From CAZFBA01 sp964517135 (GTDB taxonomy: Bacteria > Cyanobacteriota > Vampirovibrionia > JBFMGH01): a DNA stretch of 64,000 nucleotides. The first letter of the stretch is position 1. The number at the start of each line of letters is the position of its first letter. The stretch lies in assembly GCA_964517135.1 (NCBI GenBank), contig CAZFBA010000021.1, forward strand, positions 1-64,000. Reading direction: 5' to 3'. The translations under genes and the position numbers were made by a program. The notes beneath the pieces were generated by a model. That model did no database searches. It was not told where the DNA came from and saw nothing but the letters and a program-made list of their open reading frames with translations. Of this stretch, positions 33,997 to 43,390 are shown piece by piece.

Positions 33997-35217
33997 ATGA
34001 ATTATATAGAAAAAATAAATGATCTTATCTATTTACCTGATACACTTTGCCGGCAATGTGGTCTGTGCTGCAAAGTGCTTGTCTATAAAGGTGGATATAC
34101 ATACGAAGAACTTACAGGTTTCATAGATAAAGAACCTGAAGATCAAAAAGCTATCAATGCATCTTATTTTCTTGAACTTTTTAAACCTGTATCCCTTGAA
34201 GAGGCTATCAAAATTGATTCTGTGTATGTTAAAAAGGCATTAGCATTTTATCCAGAGCGGCAGACGGTAGGATTCTATAAATGTCAACATATAGATGACT
34301 CAACAAATTGTTGTGCAATTTATGAACGTCGCCCTGAAGCCTGCAAAGCTTATCCAATAGTGCATGATAGTACTCTTTTTCATACAAATTGTGGCTATCA
34401 GGCAACAGCAGTTGAAAACTGGAAAAAACTTCAAAATATCCTAAGAGAACTTGAAACGCTAAATCATGAACTTGAAGAGACTAAAAAATCTGCTATCAAT
34501 GAACATAAAGACTGGCAAGACTATCTAACAGAGTCATCAGGAGAAGTTAAAAAATATCTGCCTGCCCCTGAGGGCTTATGCAAAGGATGTGGAACATGCT
34601 GTCGTGTTGCATTTAATGCTATACCTTTTGAAAAACTAAAAGAAATGGTCAAAGAAGGAAACAGCCTGGCCAAAGACTTCTTATACGTTTTTGAACCACA
34701 TTCTAACATAGAAATTGCAAAACAAATCGCCCCTGATCACGTTAATAGAATGATTCAGGAAGCAGAAACAACAGGTATTGAAGAGCTGACACTTTATCAT
34801 TGCCGGTTTATAGATGATATGAACAGATGTAGTATGTATAAAGAACGACCTGAATTCTGTAAGAATGATCCATGTTCACCATGGGCTATTGTAACAAGAG
34901 GATGTGGTTATGAAGGCTGGCTTTTCAGTCAGAGAGAACAGGTAAAAAAGTATATCAGAAAGCTTAAGGAATATTATTATACTAGAGAAGCTCTATCAGA
35001 AGACCAGCAGGCTGAAAATGTACCGGTAGAAACTTTGTGCAGGCTAAAACTGGAAGATATTAAGCCATTTTGTCGATTTGAAGATTATTTTAATTTTACT
35101 AAAGTCTCTATAGATTCTCAAAATGAGATCAATAATGAAATCATATCACTGAATGACCTGAAAACAATAATTAGAAAAAAAACTATTTATTGGAAAGAGT
35201 TATTTTTCGTAACATAA
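33997..35217 (+). CDS. Tandem YkgJ-type cysteine-cluster protein
   Basis: YkgJ-family proteins carry CxxCxxCC and further cysteines, probably binding zinc or an iron-sulfur cluster; their function is unknown. This 406-residue protein has two full copies. The first is CRQCGLCCKVLVYKGG with CCAIYERRPEACKAYP. The second is CKGCGTCCRVAFNAI with CSMYKERPEFCKNDPC. A charged helical linker (~140-180) joins them. Each copy keeps the CxxxERPxxC element. It ends flush against the converging DUF4013 gene. Confidence 0.85.
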   Translation: MNYIEKINDLIYLPDTLCRQCGLCCKVLVYKGGYTYEELTGFIDKEPEDQKAINASYFLELFKPVSLEEAIKIDSVYVKKALAFYPERQTVGFYKCQHIDDSTNCCAIYERRPEACKAYPIVHDSTLFHTNCGYQATAVENWKKLQNILRELETLNHELEETKKSAINEHKDWQDYLTESSGEVKKYLPAPEGLCKGCGTCCRVAFNAIPFEKLKEMVKEGNSLAKDFLYVFEPHSNIEIAKQIAPDHVNRMIQEAETTGIEELTLYHCRFIDDMNRCSMYKERPEFCKNDPCSPWAIVTRGCGYEGWLFSQREQVKKYIRKLKEYYYTREALSEDQQAENVPVETLCRLKLEDIKPFCRFEDYFNFTKVSIDSQNEINNEIISLNDLKTIIRKKTIYWKELFFVT

Positions 35218-36060
35218 TCAAACATCATGTTTTTTATAAGTTTGTGCAAACAGGTTAAAATATATTATAGGTAAAAGAAATACTGACAGATAGGGCATAA
35301 AAACCATACCTATGCAGGTACAGTTTAATACCATAAGGGGAAACATCGAAGCAATAGCAATTAAAATCATCATTCCATAAGCTGCTAGATAGTCAATAAA
35401 GCTACTTTTAATTTTTTTAAATATGGTAATTATTTCAAAACCAGCCAGAAAGCGATCTTTTACAGCATAATGTACAAATGTCATGGGGAAAATAAATGAA
35501 AAAACAAGGGATACAACCATCAAGAAAAAGTTTATAATCAGCGTAAAGATTACAGCAAGGCCCCCTATAAGCTCTTCAGAAAATTGAACCCCTGAAAACT
35601 TTAATGCTAGGCCAATAAGAATTATCGGCACAGTCAGAATTATTATAAGAACAGTTATAGCGATTGTATAAACAAATATAATGCAGATACCAAGGGTACC
35701 TTTTTTGATGAATCTTTTGAAATTACCCTCCCAGGGTGGCATTATGAATTTTTCACCATCAACCTGCCTTTTAATAGTTTCAAGCAAATAGCCTGAAGGC
35801 AGGCAAAACATCAATATGACAAGACCAAAAACGTAAACAAATAAAAGCAAAAACAACGGTATTGCAACTAAAAAGTTTACCAGAACTGCTCCGGCAGACA
35901 TAATAATCAACAAAACAGGCATTATAAGAAAGTTGCCCAGAAACATAATAACAAAAGAGCATATGGTTATGAGTGCTGCAATAAGATGATTTTTTTTTAG
36001 CTCTTCTCTGTCAAAAGCTTCAAACGGGGCAACGAAACATTTCTTTATATCAAGTGTCAT
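35218..36060 (-). CDS. DUF4013 membrane protein
   Basis: This 280-residue, very hydrophobic protein has about six transmembrane segments. It also has the DUF4013 marks: GYLLETIKRQV followed by PPWEGNFKRFIKKG, the short amphipathic loop with P-W between helices. The function of the family is unknown. Its stop codon lies directly next to that of the converging YkgJ gene. Confidence 0.75.
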   Translation of the reverse strand: MTLDIKKCFVAPFEAFDREELKKNHLIAALITICSFVIMFLGNFLIMPVLLIIMSAGAVLVNFLVAIPLFLLLFVYVFGLVILMFCLPSGYLLETIKRQVDGEKFIMPPWEGNFKRFIKKGTLGICIIFVYTIAITVLIIILTVPIILIGLALKFSGVQFSEELIGGLAVIFTLIINFFLMVVSLVFSFIFPMTFVHYAVKDRFLAGFEIITIFKKIKSSFIDYLAAYGMMILIAIASMFPLMVLNCTCIGMVFMPYLSVFLLPIIYFNLFAQTYKKHDV

Positions 36061-36146
36061 GGCAACAAATATAATCCTGTTAGAGTTATCTTAACTATTG
36101 TATGCAATTTTTAAAATTTAAAATGTTTTCAGGATATTGTTTTACG

Positions 36147-36455
36147 CTAGTCAAATTCCATATATTCAGACATATCAAGAAATTTTTCTGCATCATTTAG
36201 TTTGAATTCCTGATAGTCAAGAACAAGACCTGGCAATTTAATCTTGCTTGATTCGCTGCTGCGGTCTTTAATAAGAGACACCTCAACCAGCTGTTCTTTT
36301 TTATCGGCAAGAATCTTGAGGAATATTTTACCTCTGTCTTCTTCGCTGAGGTTCTTTATAACCTTATCATTTCCTATAAGCTTGTAGAACTCTTCTATTT
36401 GCTTATAGTCATTGAAATCATAAGGGTCATTGCTGTATATTTTAAATTTTTCCAT
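36147..36455 (-). CDS. Small acidic protein of unknown function
   Basis: This 102-residue soluble protein, rich in Lys, Asp and Glu, has no signal peptide or recognised motif. Start MEKFKIYSND, end SEYMEFD. An AGGAGC site precedes the ATG. It lies 86 bases upstream of the DUF4013 gene in the same direction and could share its transcript. The gap to its right (36456-36803) shows no gene. Confidence 0.55.
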   Translation of the reverse strand: MEKFKIYSNDPYDFNDYKQIEEFYKLIGNDKVIKNLSEEDRGKIFLKILADKKEQLVEVSLIKDRSSESSKIKLPGLVLDYQEFKLNDAEKFLDMSEYMEFD

Positions 36456-36803
36456 GCCCTGCTCCTGATACTACCTTCACCACCTGATTATTGCCTTTTA
36501 TAAGTTGATTTATGTTTGTTTGAAATAAAAGGAATGGTCAACAAATTCAAGACTTTAGTTCCTTTTATTATAAGCCTTCCGGGATGATTTATAAATACGT
36601 TTATTAAGAATATTGTATTATAAAAGTTCATAATTCCACCAAAAGTACTGTTATTAAGTGATTTTAAACCCCAATTTTTTTATGGTTAAATATCCCTCTT
36701 AAGAATGAGTCTTATCTGGCTCCTGACACTGATAAATTGAGCTGATGAATTTGATATGATTTTATTAAAGGCAAATTTTACGGATATAATGAAGGGAAAT
36801 ATT

Positions 36804-37064
36804 ATGTTTTTAAGAAAGATGGTAATATCAATACTCGCAATCGCAATGATTATGACGACTTCAGGCATGGCATTTGCCAGAGAGAATTATGGTCAGCAAT
36901 ATCAACAACAACAGACCTCAGGGCAAAAAGCAAAACGTGTACTAGAATATGGGGCTTTTGGAGCTGGTGCTGGCTATGTTCTATCTGGTAAGCATAACCG
37001 TGGAACAAACATTATTAAGGGCGCAGCCATAGGCACTGCAGCAGGATTGCTTACAGGGAAATAG
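36804..37064 (+). CDS. Small secreted glycine-zipper protein
   Basis: The 86-residue product has a signal peptide (MFLRKMVISILAIAMIM, cleavage near AFA). A Gln-rich spacer follows, then a glycine-zipper segment (YGAFGAGAGYVLSGKHN and IIKGAAIGTAAGLLTGK). Such YMGG/Rick_17kDa-like segments insert in or associate with the outer membrane. ATG 36804 is chosen because it starts the signal peptide and follows AAGGGAAA. A strong terminator follows at 37091. Confidence 0.75.
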   Translation: MFLRKMVISILAIAMIMTTSGMAFARENYGQQYQQQQTSGQKAKRVLEYGAFGAGAGYVLSGKHNRGTNIIKGAAIGTAAGLLTGK

Positions 37065-37090
37065 AGTTTTTGATAACCTCCTGTGTATTT

Positions 37091-37114
37091 GCCCGGTTTT
37101 ATGCCGGGCTTTAG
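37091..37114 (+). terminator. Rho-independent terminator after the glycine-zipper gene
   Basis: GCCCGG and CCGGGC form a stem around TTTTATG, followed by TTTAGTTT. It lies 27 bases after the stop codon. Confidence 0.8.
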
Positions 37115-37153
37115 TTTACAGGGTCTGATAAACCTGTAAACACAATCTGGCAG

Positions 37154-38755
37154 TTATTTTATCATTTGCCGTGCTTTTTCATATTGATCTTGAATTTCTT
37201 TTGAAGCCAGTGTAAATCGAATTGTGACCCCTTTTTTCTGTTTAATATCTGCCCAGATAGTACCTCGATGTTCTTCTATGATTGCTTTACAGATAGCAAG
37301 ACCAAGCCCTGTGCCTTCTCTGCAGCGTGTAGAGGAATTGTCTATTTGAGAAAATTTCTCAAAAACAAAGCTGGCTTTATCTTCAGGAATACCTATTCCA
37401 TTATCTTCTATATTTAGCTGTATATGGTTTTCTGTTCTTGAGAGATAGACTCTAACACAGCCTTTTTGTTCTTTATCCAGGCTTGAAAACTTTATAGCGT
37501 TAGAAAGGAGGTTATACATAACCTGTGAAATTTTTCCTTCATCAGCATAAATATTAACAGTATCTTTTACTTCATTAATAATCTGTACATCATGCTCAAC
37601 TGCATAACCGCTAATGCCCTCAATAGATTCATTTATAAGCTTTGTAAAATCAAATTCACCTTTATTGAGGTCTATTTGTCCTGATTCCATTTTGGCTATA
37701 TCCAGTATTTCGTTAATTATTCTAACAAGCCGGTCAGTATTTTTATAGCATACATTTAGAAAATTTCTGGTTTCGTCGTTTACAGGGCCAATCATATCAT
37801 TTAATATCAACCCCAGAGAGCCTTTAATTGAAGTCAGAGGGGTCCTTAGCTCATGGGATACTGTTGAAATAAAGTTGTTTTTCATTGAATCCAGGTCTCG
37901 AAGACTCTTATTGATAATTAACAATTCTCTATTAGCATTTTCTTTTTCTTCATTTGCTTTTGTGAGGGCTCTATTGCGTTCCTTTAACATTCTTTCGTGC
38001 TCTTGAAGTTTTTTGTTGTGTTGGATGAGTTCTTTTTCTTTCTCTTGAAGCTGGTTATAGTTATTAATTATTTCTTTAAGGCCTGTATAGTCTTTAATAA
38101 CTGAAAGTGCAATAATTATAATGCCCATTAAAATTATAAGAATTGAAGCATTTATTATGTTGTCGATACTTCTGTTATAAAATTTGAGGCTTAGATCTTG
38201 TTCATTTATGCTGTTATTGATGTGTCGATTTATAAGAAGGTCTAGATCTCTCTGGGCTCTAAGATAGTGTTCATTGGTAGAAAGTTTTGTTATGAGAAGG
38301 GCCTGTTCGTCTAATTCAAAACTCGATTTTTTAAGAATTTCCATATTTAGCTGTTTAAATGATTTTATTTCTTCTTTTAGTTCTTTTATGAGTTCACGAT
38401 TGACATTAATATTATGAGTATTAATAAGAGATACATAGTTTTTCAGGTCTTTGTTGATGCTATCTTGAAAGTCTATGATTTCTTTTTTGATTTTGTCTTT
38501 TTCTTTTGCATCTTCAGTCAGGATGTAGTGTTTAACATAGTTTTGCCAGTCATGCATCTTTATATCAACAGAAAACAGAATTTTAACAAATTCCAGCCGG
38601 TTAAAAGATTTTTCCATATAGTTATGGTGAGAGACAAAGTCATTTTTAATTAATGAAATACTATATAAAGAAATAACAATAACCGATACAAGCAGAATAA
38701 TATTTCCTGCAGTGCCACAAATAAGAAGATTTTGAAACTTATTTTTCTTAAACAT
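37154..38755 (-). CDS. Membrane sensor histidine kinase
   Basis: Layout: first membrane helix (~10-33), an extracytoplasmic helical sensor (~34-185, resembling four-helix-bundle sensors), a second membrane helix (~192-212), and a coiled coil (~225-285). The HisKA helix then has phospho-acceptor H301 in FISTVSHELRTPL, and the HATPase domain has N-box MYNLLSNAIKFS, DNGIGIPED and GTGLGLAICKAI. All catalytic boxes are intact. No classic response regulator adjoins, but a receiver-like gene is divergent at 39043. The ligand is unknown. Confidence 0.92.
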   Translation of the reverse strand: MFKKNKFQNLLICGTAGNIILLVSVIVISLYSISLIKNDFVSHHNYMEKSFNRLEFVKILFSVDIKMHDWQNYVKHYILTEDAKEKDKIKKEIIDFQDSINKDLKNYVSLINTHNINVNRELIKELKEEIKSFKQLNMEILKKSSFELDEQALLITKLSTNEHYLRAQRDLDLLINRHINNSINEQDLSLKFYNRSIDNIINASILIILMGIIIIALSVIKDYTGLKEIINNYNQLQEKEKELIQHNKKLQEHERMLKERNRALTKANEEKENANRELLIINKSLRDLDSMKNNFISTVSHELRTPLTSIKGSLGLILNDMIGPVNDETRNFLNVCYKNTDRLVRIINEILDIAKMESGQIDLNKGEFDFTKLINESIEGISGYAVEHDVQIINEVKDTVNIYADEGKISQVMYNLLSNAIKFSSLDKEQKGCVRVYLSRTENHIQLNIEDNGIGIPEDKASFVFEKFSQIDNSSTRCREGTGLGLAICKAIIEEHRGTIWADIKQKKGVTIRFTLASKEIQDQYEKARQMIK

Positions 38756-39042
38756 TAATATTAATTCCAGGTTTTAAATGGAAAATATCACGGTATTGTA
38801 AATGCATCAAAAAAAATTTTGTCTGTAACCACAATAGATGTGTAATTTTTTTAGGATAATGCATTAACAATACTTTCTAATACTATATTACATTCATTTC
38901 ATATGAACGTGCCCCAAAAGGGGTATTTTATAGGGGTAAAAAATATTAAGAAATATTAAAGTTTTTTTGAGTTCTTCCGATACTCTAAATGTAAACAAAT
39001 ATTACAATCCTGTTACTCACCACAAGAGAAGGAATACCGGAG

Positions 39043-39762
39043 ATGGCTTCAAGCGGATTAATTAAAAATCCGGTGACTCTCTATAACCTGCTTCGTAAAG
39101 ACGTAAGAGAAGCACTGGATGAACAGATCATTCTTTCTGAAGACCTTTATTTTAAGGATACCCTCATAATTAAAGCTGGCTCATTTCTTGATGACCAGAC
39201 CATTTACAGACTGTTAAACTTTGGTGTAAAAAGAGTGAAAATACTTTTGCCAGAGTCTAAACCAGGTAAAACACCATTTGAAAGTCTTTCTATCTTACAA
39301 CTCAAGAAAGAATATCTTAAAGGGCAAAAATGCCTTATAGCAGACAGAGATATAAACCATATTAATGAACTTATAGCTGTTATTTCAGCTTCTTATATCA
39401 AAGACAAAAACATTATTGCTGTTAATAACAGCATGCCCGTCAAAGGTATTATTGAAGAAAAGCAACCCAAGTTTATTTTTGTCGACCTAAACCTTTATCC
39501 GCAGCACGGGTTGAAAATAATCAAAGATATAAAAAAGATAACTGCTGGCAATGTCTTTTTAACAGCTATGGTAGACCAGTCTAAAACCGCACTGGTAGAA
39601 AAATTGCAACACGAAGTAGAGATGAATAATGCTACCTTATTGTTTAAGCCTGTTGCTGTTGCACAATTAAGACTGTTATTACTTAACAGTATCTCTAATA
39701 AAGAAGTAAGCCGTTATCTGTCACTGAAAAAATTATTAAGTAAAAAAATTAAAACTGCATAA
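39043..39762 (+). CDS. Receiver-like protein with N-terminal accessory domain
   Basis: The C-terminal half (~105-225) folds like a response-regulator receiver: KCLIADRDINHINELIAVIS, a phospho-acceptor position D148 in FIFVDLNLYPQHGLKIIKDI, a VFLTAMVDQ strand, and FKPVAVAQLRLLL ending with the Lys-Pro pair. The N-terminal ~95 residues (LYFKDTLIIKAGSFLDDQT, then LLNFGVKRVKIL) resemble the small domain before HD-GYP modules. No output domain is present. It is divergent from a histidine kinase gene, which is a plausible partner. A terminator follows at once. Confidence 0.65.
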   Translation: MASSGLIKNPVTLYNLLRKDVREALDEQIILSEDLYFKDTLIIKAGSFLDDQTIYRLLNFGVKRVKILLPESKPGKTPFESLSILQLKKEYLKGQKCLIADRDINHINELIAVISASYIKDKNIIAVNNSMPVKGIIEEKQPKFIFVDLNLYPQHGLKIIKDIKKITAGNVFLTAMVDQSKTALVEKLQHEVEMNNATLLFKPVAVAQLRLLLLNSISNKEVSRYLSLKKLLSKKIKTA

Positions 39763-39789
39763 AACTATATTTCCCCTGATGTTTTCCCT

Positions 39790-39813
39790 CCACCTGAAAG
39801 GTGGAATTTTTTT
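39790..39813 (+). terminator. Rho-independent terminator after the receiver-like gene
   Basis: CCACCTGAAAGGTGG hairpin (6-bp stem, GAA loop) followed by AATTTTTTT, 28 bases after the stop codon. Confidence 0.85.
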
Positions 39814-39845
39814 GCTTTAACAGAACAATCAATTTATTCTATACA

Positions 39846-40027
39846 AAAGATCAGTGCCTAACTTAAAAAATTTTCGATTTTCAAAACCCAGATCCCGCCC
39901 ACCCTAAAGGAAGGCATGGGGGTCTCACTCTCAGGCTGAGCCTGCTCGTTCAACCCATATCTTCACTTTTAAAATTTTTGAAAATCGAAACCAAAAAGTC
40001 GATTGTTATAGTTATGCATTAGTCTTT
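39846..40027 (+). mobile_element. MITE-like element (~182 bp)
   Basis: It begins AAAGATCAGTGCCTAACTT and ends AGTTATGCATTAGTCTTT, with inner blocks TTTTCGATTTTCAAAACCC and a matching inverse near 39980-39990. The centre shares CCGCCCACCCTAAAGGAAGG and a CCATATCTTCACTTTTAA block with the copy at 21762. There is no coding capacity. It fills most of the 403-base gap 39763-40165. Confidence 0.8.
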
Positions 40028-40165
40028 ACAAACGACTTAAAAAATTAAACAATTCTAAAAAGTGCCCTATATTTTCTGAAATCTGATTACTATATGACGT
40101 TGATTATAAATACAAAACAGACCCTTTTTTAAAAGGGCCTGTCTCGTTTCAGGGATAGGATTTAG

Positions 40166-42001
40166 TTATGACAGCTTAAACCAGACGTCGTCAACTTTAT
40201 GTGTTTTGCCGTCAGTTGTTGTGTATGTTCCCTGCTGGTTGTGCTGTACATCACCAGTTTGTTTAACCTCAGTATAGTTATTAACATTGATCTTGTGAAC
40301 ATCACCAAGATCTTCCAGGTTCTTGTTGTTATCATCACTTATTAACCCGAGAGACCCTTTGCCGGATATTTCAAGAGCCATCTTGAGTTTTTGAGCATCT
40401 ACATTACCTTCATCATCAATACACTTGATACCGGTGTGTTCTTCAGCACTTTTAGCAACAGTTTTCAGCGCTTCAAAGCCATTTTCAGCTTTGATTTTTT
40501 CGCCTGTAAACGGATCCACTGTTTGATCTCCAAAGACCTCTTTGCCAGTAATCTGTCCATCGCCGTCAACATCACCGAGTGAAAGCATCTTATCTCCACC
40601 GGTAGCAGCACCATCAGCTTTTCCGTCGCCGTCAATATCAACACCTTTACCCTGCTCGGCGCTTACTTTACCATCTTTGTTTGTGTCAAGAATTAATGGA
40701 GACATTGTTCTCTCTTTACTGGTAACAGTACTAACTGTGCCGGGCTTTTCTTCAACCTGGATATCAGCAGAGGCAGCAGCAGCACTGGCAGCACTTGCAG
40801 AATCTTTATCAGAAGCTGCTGAACTTGATGCAGCACCGGAAGCTTTAGCTGTTATGTCATATCCGCCATTGCCACCTTTTTCTATATCAGCATTTCTGGA
40901 TAAATACAGATTATTTTTACCCGCTGGAAGCCTTACGACTGATGAATACATGTTGGGCATTTTTTCTTTGTAAAGGTGACCATCATAAACCACATATTTG
41001 TTTTCGTTAAAACGACCCTTAGCATTCAAATCATCACCGTTTGTAGCTTTGATTTCATTTTCAGGAATCTGATCAACAGGTGTGCCTTTACCGCTATCAC
41101 CAATCGAAACAGTTTTTTCAGCAGAAGCACTGGCAGCAGAAGCAGCAGTTGCCGGGGCATCCTGAACAGTGGTTATTTCAGCAGGTTTATTTACAGCAGG
41201 AGCTGGCTGACTTACAGGTTTTGCTTCAGTATTTGCAGGAGCCTGAACCGGCTGGCTAACAGGGTTTGTTACAGTTGTTGCTGGAGCCTGATTAGTAGCT
41301 GTAGCAGCAGCGGCAGCAGCTGAATTGCCAGTGGCAGCAGCAGCCGCAGCAGCGTTACCAGATGACCCTGCTGGCTGGACAGCTTGTTGCGGTGGAGCTA
41401 TCTGGTTTTGTTGTGGCTGTAATTGTTGCGGGGCAGCTTGATAAAAGGGCGCCTGGTTTTGCTGGGGTTGATATGCTTGCGGTTGTTGTGCTGGTTGCAT
41501 CATCTGTGGTGCTGAATTTGGCTGTACCACCTGAAATGGCTGTGCCTGCTTTGGTTGTTGAGCATTCTGATTTTGTGCAGGATTCTGTTGTTGTTGCTGA
41601 TCTTTGTTGTTCAGACCTAACATCTGCATTAGCATTTGCAGAAGCTGCATCATCATCTGCATGAATTGCTGTAACATCTGTTGCAGTGGATTTTGTTTCT
41701 GATCATTTTGTTTTTCAGGTTTTTTAGCGTGCTGGGGCTTCTCTTTAGCAGAGCTGGCTTTTTTGTCATCTGAACCAATAGCCTTATCAAGTTGCTGAAA
41801 GCCTTCAAACATTGATTGAGGCTTATTTTCAGTTTTAGAAGCAGCATCAGCAGTTGAAGTTGATGCTGATGCAGCAGCAGCCGCAGCAGCAGAAGCAGGA
41901 TCAGCTATTGCACTGGCCGCAGCAGCCGCAGCACTGGATCCGTCTTTTGATTGGCTTTTTTGAAAACTAAACTCCGGAAAATGCATACTTAATGTTGTCA
42001 T
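40166..42001 (-). CDS. Ala/Gln-rich repetitive protein with EF-hand-like calcium loops
   Basis: This 611-residue protein has no signal peptide. The first ~300 residues are low complexity: poly-Ala/Ser tracts (AAAAAASAIADPASAAAAAA), a Met/Gln-rich block (LQQMLQQFMQMMMQLLQMLM) and Gln/Pro/Ala repeats. Ala/Ser tracts recur around 285-300 and 395-425. After ~425 there are three calcium-loop motifs: DTNKDGKVSAEQ, DIDGDGKAD and DVDGDGQITGKE, as in dockerins and EF-hands. The tail ends in a beta-rich segment. The function is unknown; a secreted or surface role by an unseen route is one reading. Confidence 0.7.
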   Translation of the reverse strand: MTTLSMHFPEFSFQKSQSKDGSSAAAAAASAIADPASAAAAAAASASTSTADAASKTENKPQSMFEGFQQLDKAIGSDDKKASSAKEKPQHAKKPEKQNDQKQNPLQQMLQQFMQMMMQLLQMLMQMLGLNNKDQQQQQNPAQNQNAQQPKQAQPFQVVQPNSAPQMMQPAQQPQAYQPQQNQAPFYQAAPQQLQPQQNQIAPPQQAVQPAGSSGNAAAAAAATGNSAAAAAATATNQAPATTVTNPVSQPVQAPANTEAKPVSQPAPAVNKPAEITTVQDAPATAASAASASAEKTVSIGDSGKGTPVDQIPENEIKATNGDDLNAKGRFNENKYVVYDGHLYKEKMPNMYSSVVRLPAGKNNLYLSRNADIEKGGNGGYDITAKASGAASSSAASDKDSASAASAAAASADIQVEEKPGTVSTVTSKERTMSPLILDTNKDGKVSAEQGKGVDIDGDGKADGAATGGDKMLSLGDVDGDGQITGKEVFGDQTVDPFTGEKIKAENGFEALKTVAKSAEEHTGIKCIDDEGNVDAQKLKMALEISGKGSLGLISDDNNKNLEDLGDVHKINVNNYTEVKQTGDVQHNQQGTYTTTDGKTHKVDDVWFKLS

Positions 42002-42155
42002 CGTTTCTCCCTCTCTCTATTCTCAAAACCAACTGAGTTTTATTATAAATTTGTCACACTCCATTAATTCCTAATATTTTAAAAACAATCTGCACTAATT
42101 ATATGTTAGAGAAAATTCACATTCTTTTGCTAATAGATAGGGAAATAACACTATA

Positions 42156-42168
42156 CAACAAATTGTTG
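42156..42168. repeat. Palindrome CAACAAATTGTTG
   Basis: The same 13-base palindrome occurs at 19128-19140 (intergenic) and 34301-34313 (inside the YkgJ gene). Here it lies between two leftward genes, upstream of the EF-hand protein gene. A regulator site is possible but unsupported otherwise. Confidence 0.3.
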
Positions 42169-42211
42169 ATTAATTTATATGTTGTTTAGTTTTGTACAAA
42201 ATAACTTTCTT

Positions 42212-43090
42212 CTAAGCCTTATGGGATAATTCTCGGGCTCTTTTCATCATTTCTTCCGATTTATCAGTTTTCTTTAATACTTTATAAAGTATGGCCAGAT
42301 TATAATAGGGGTCTGCATAATCCGGATTAAGTTTTATGGCCTCTTCAAAAGCTTCGATGGCCTGTTCATCTTTGCCTGTCTGTGCATAAGCTTTACCTAG
42401 ATCATTATATATACCCGGATCATTACCTTTCAAACTGACAGCCTTTTCTAAATATTTGACGGATTCTTCATATTGTCCGGTATAATAGTTTGTACGACCC
42501 AGATTAAAATATACATAAGGGTTATTACTGTCTGTTGCAGCAGCTTTTCTGTATATTTCAATAGCTTTATTGTAGTCTCCTGTTGACCCACAGGCATAAG
42601 CAAGACCTATGTATGCATCCATTATGCTGTTATCAAGTTGCCATTTGCCATAGTTTCTATTAATCTTAGAAAAATCATTATTAATATGTAATGCCCTCTC
42701 ATACTGCTCAATGGATTCAGTGTATCCACCTAGTGCAGCATATGCATGGCCAAGATTTGTAAGTACGTTTGAAGAATCAGGGTGTAAATTATCTGCTTTT
42801 ACTGCATACATAAGAGCATCACTCAGGTATTTTTTCTTTTTATCAGGCTCCTGAGAGACCATGCCCAGACGAATATAAGATTTTACCAGATAGTTATAAT
42901 ACTCATAGTTTTCTGGTGTGACGCTAATAGCTTTTTCAAAGCTTTCTATTGCACTATCATATTTGCTTTCATTAAAGAACTTAACGCCCTGTTTGCTAAA
43001 AGCTGCCCCTGGCAGCTGTTTTGAGCATCCTGTGGTAAGCATCATAGCAAAAATAAAGACGAGAGAGGCTATATTTAATTTTTTAAGCAT
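42212..43090 (-). CDS. TPR-repeat lipoprotein
   Basis: The N-terminus is a lipoprotein signal (LVFIFAMMLTTGCSK, lipobox LTTGC). The 292-residue product then consists of about seven tetratricopeptide repeats, e.g. YDSAIESFEKAISVTPENY, YVYFNLGRTNYYTGQYEESV and DEQAIEAFEEAIKLNPDYA. It is probably anchored in the envelope and acts as a scaffold. The short gap to its right (43091-43390) shows no gene. Confidence 0.88.
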   Translation of the reverse strand: MLKKLNIASLVFIFAMMLTTGCSKQLPGAAFSKQGVKFFNESKYDSAIESFEKAISVTPENYEYYNYLVKSYIRLGMVSQEPDKKKKYLSDALMYAVKADNLHPDSSNVLTNLGHAYAALGGYTESIEQYERALHINNDFSKINRNYGKWQLDNSIMDAYIGLAYACGSTGDYNKAIEIYRKAAATDSNNPYVYFNLGRTNYYTGQYEESVKYLEKAVSLKGNDPGIYNDLGKAYAQTGKDEQAIEAFEEAIKLNPDYADPYYNLAILYKVLKKTDKSEEMMKRARELSHKA

Positions 43091-43390
43091 TGTTGTTCCC
43101 GGCTATTCTAAACATACCGATACACTACTAAAAAAATACCTTCAAGAAAAGAGTAGTATCAATAATCAACGCTATAAGTAATCAGATTTTAGAAGATATA
43201 GGGCAGAATTGTTTATTTTTTATGTTGTTTGTATGAATTACTACAACTAACCTATTCAGATTGATGATACTAGATTACCATCAAAAAACAAGTGATTCCA
43301 AAGATAGCAACCCTCAAAAGAATCCACTGAAAAGTGATATCTTAAAAGCAAACTAATAAGAATATGGTTTGTAAATGTTTTACATTTCTA

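Noticed and set aside
40542..41664. Several rightward open frames opposite the EF-hand protein gene
   Set aside because: They mirror the Ala/Gln codon repeats of the real gene on the other strand; their Ser/Val/Cys-rich text is an artefact.
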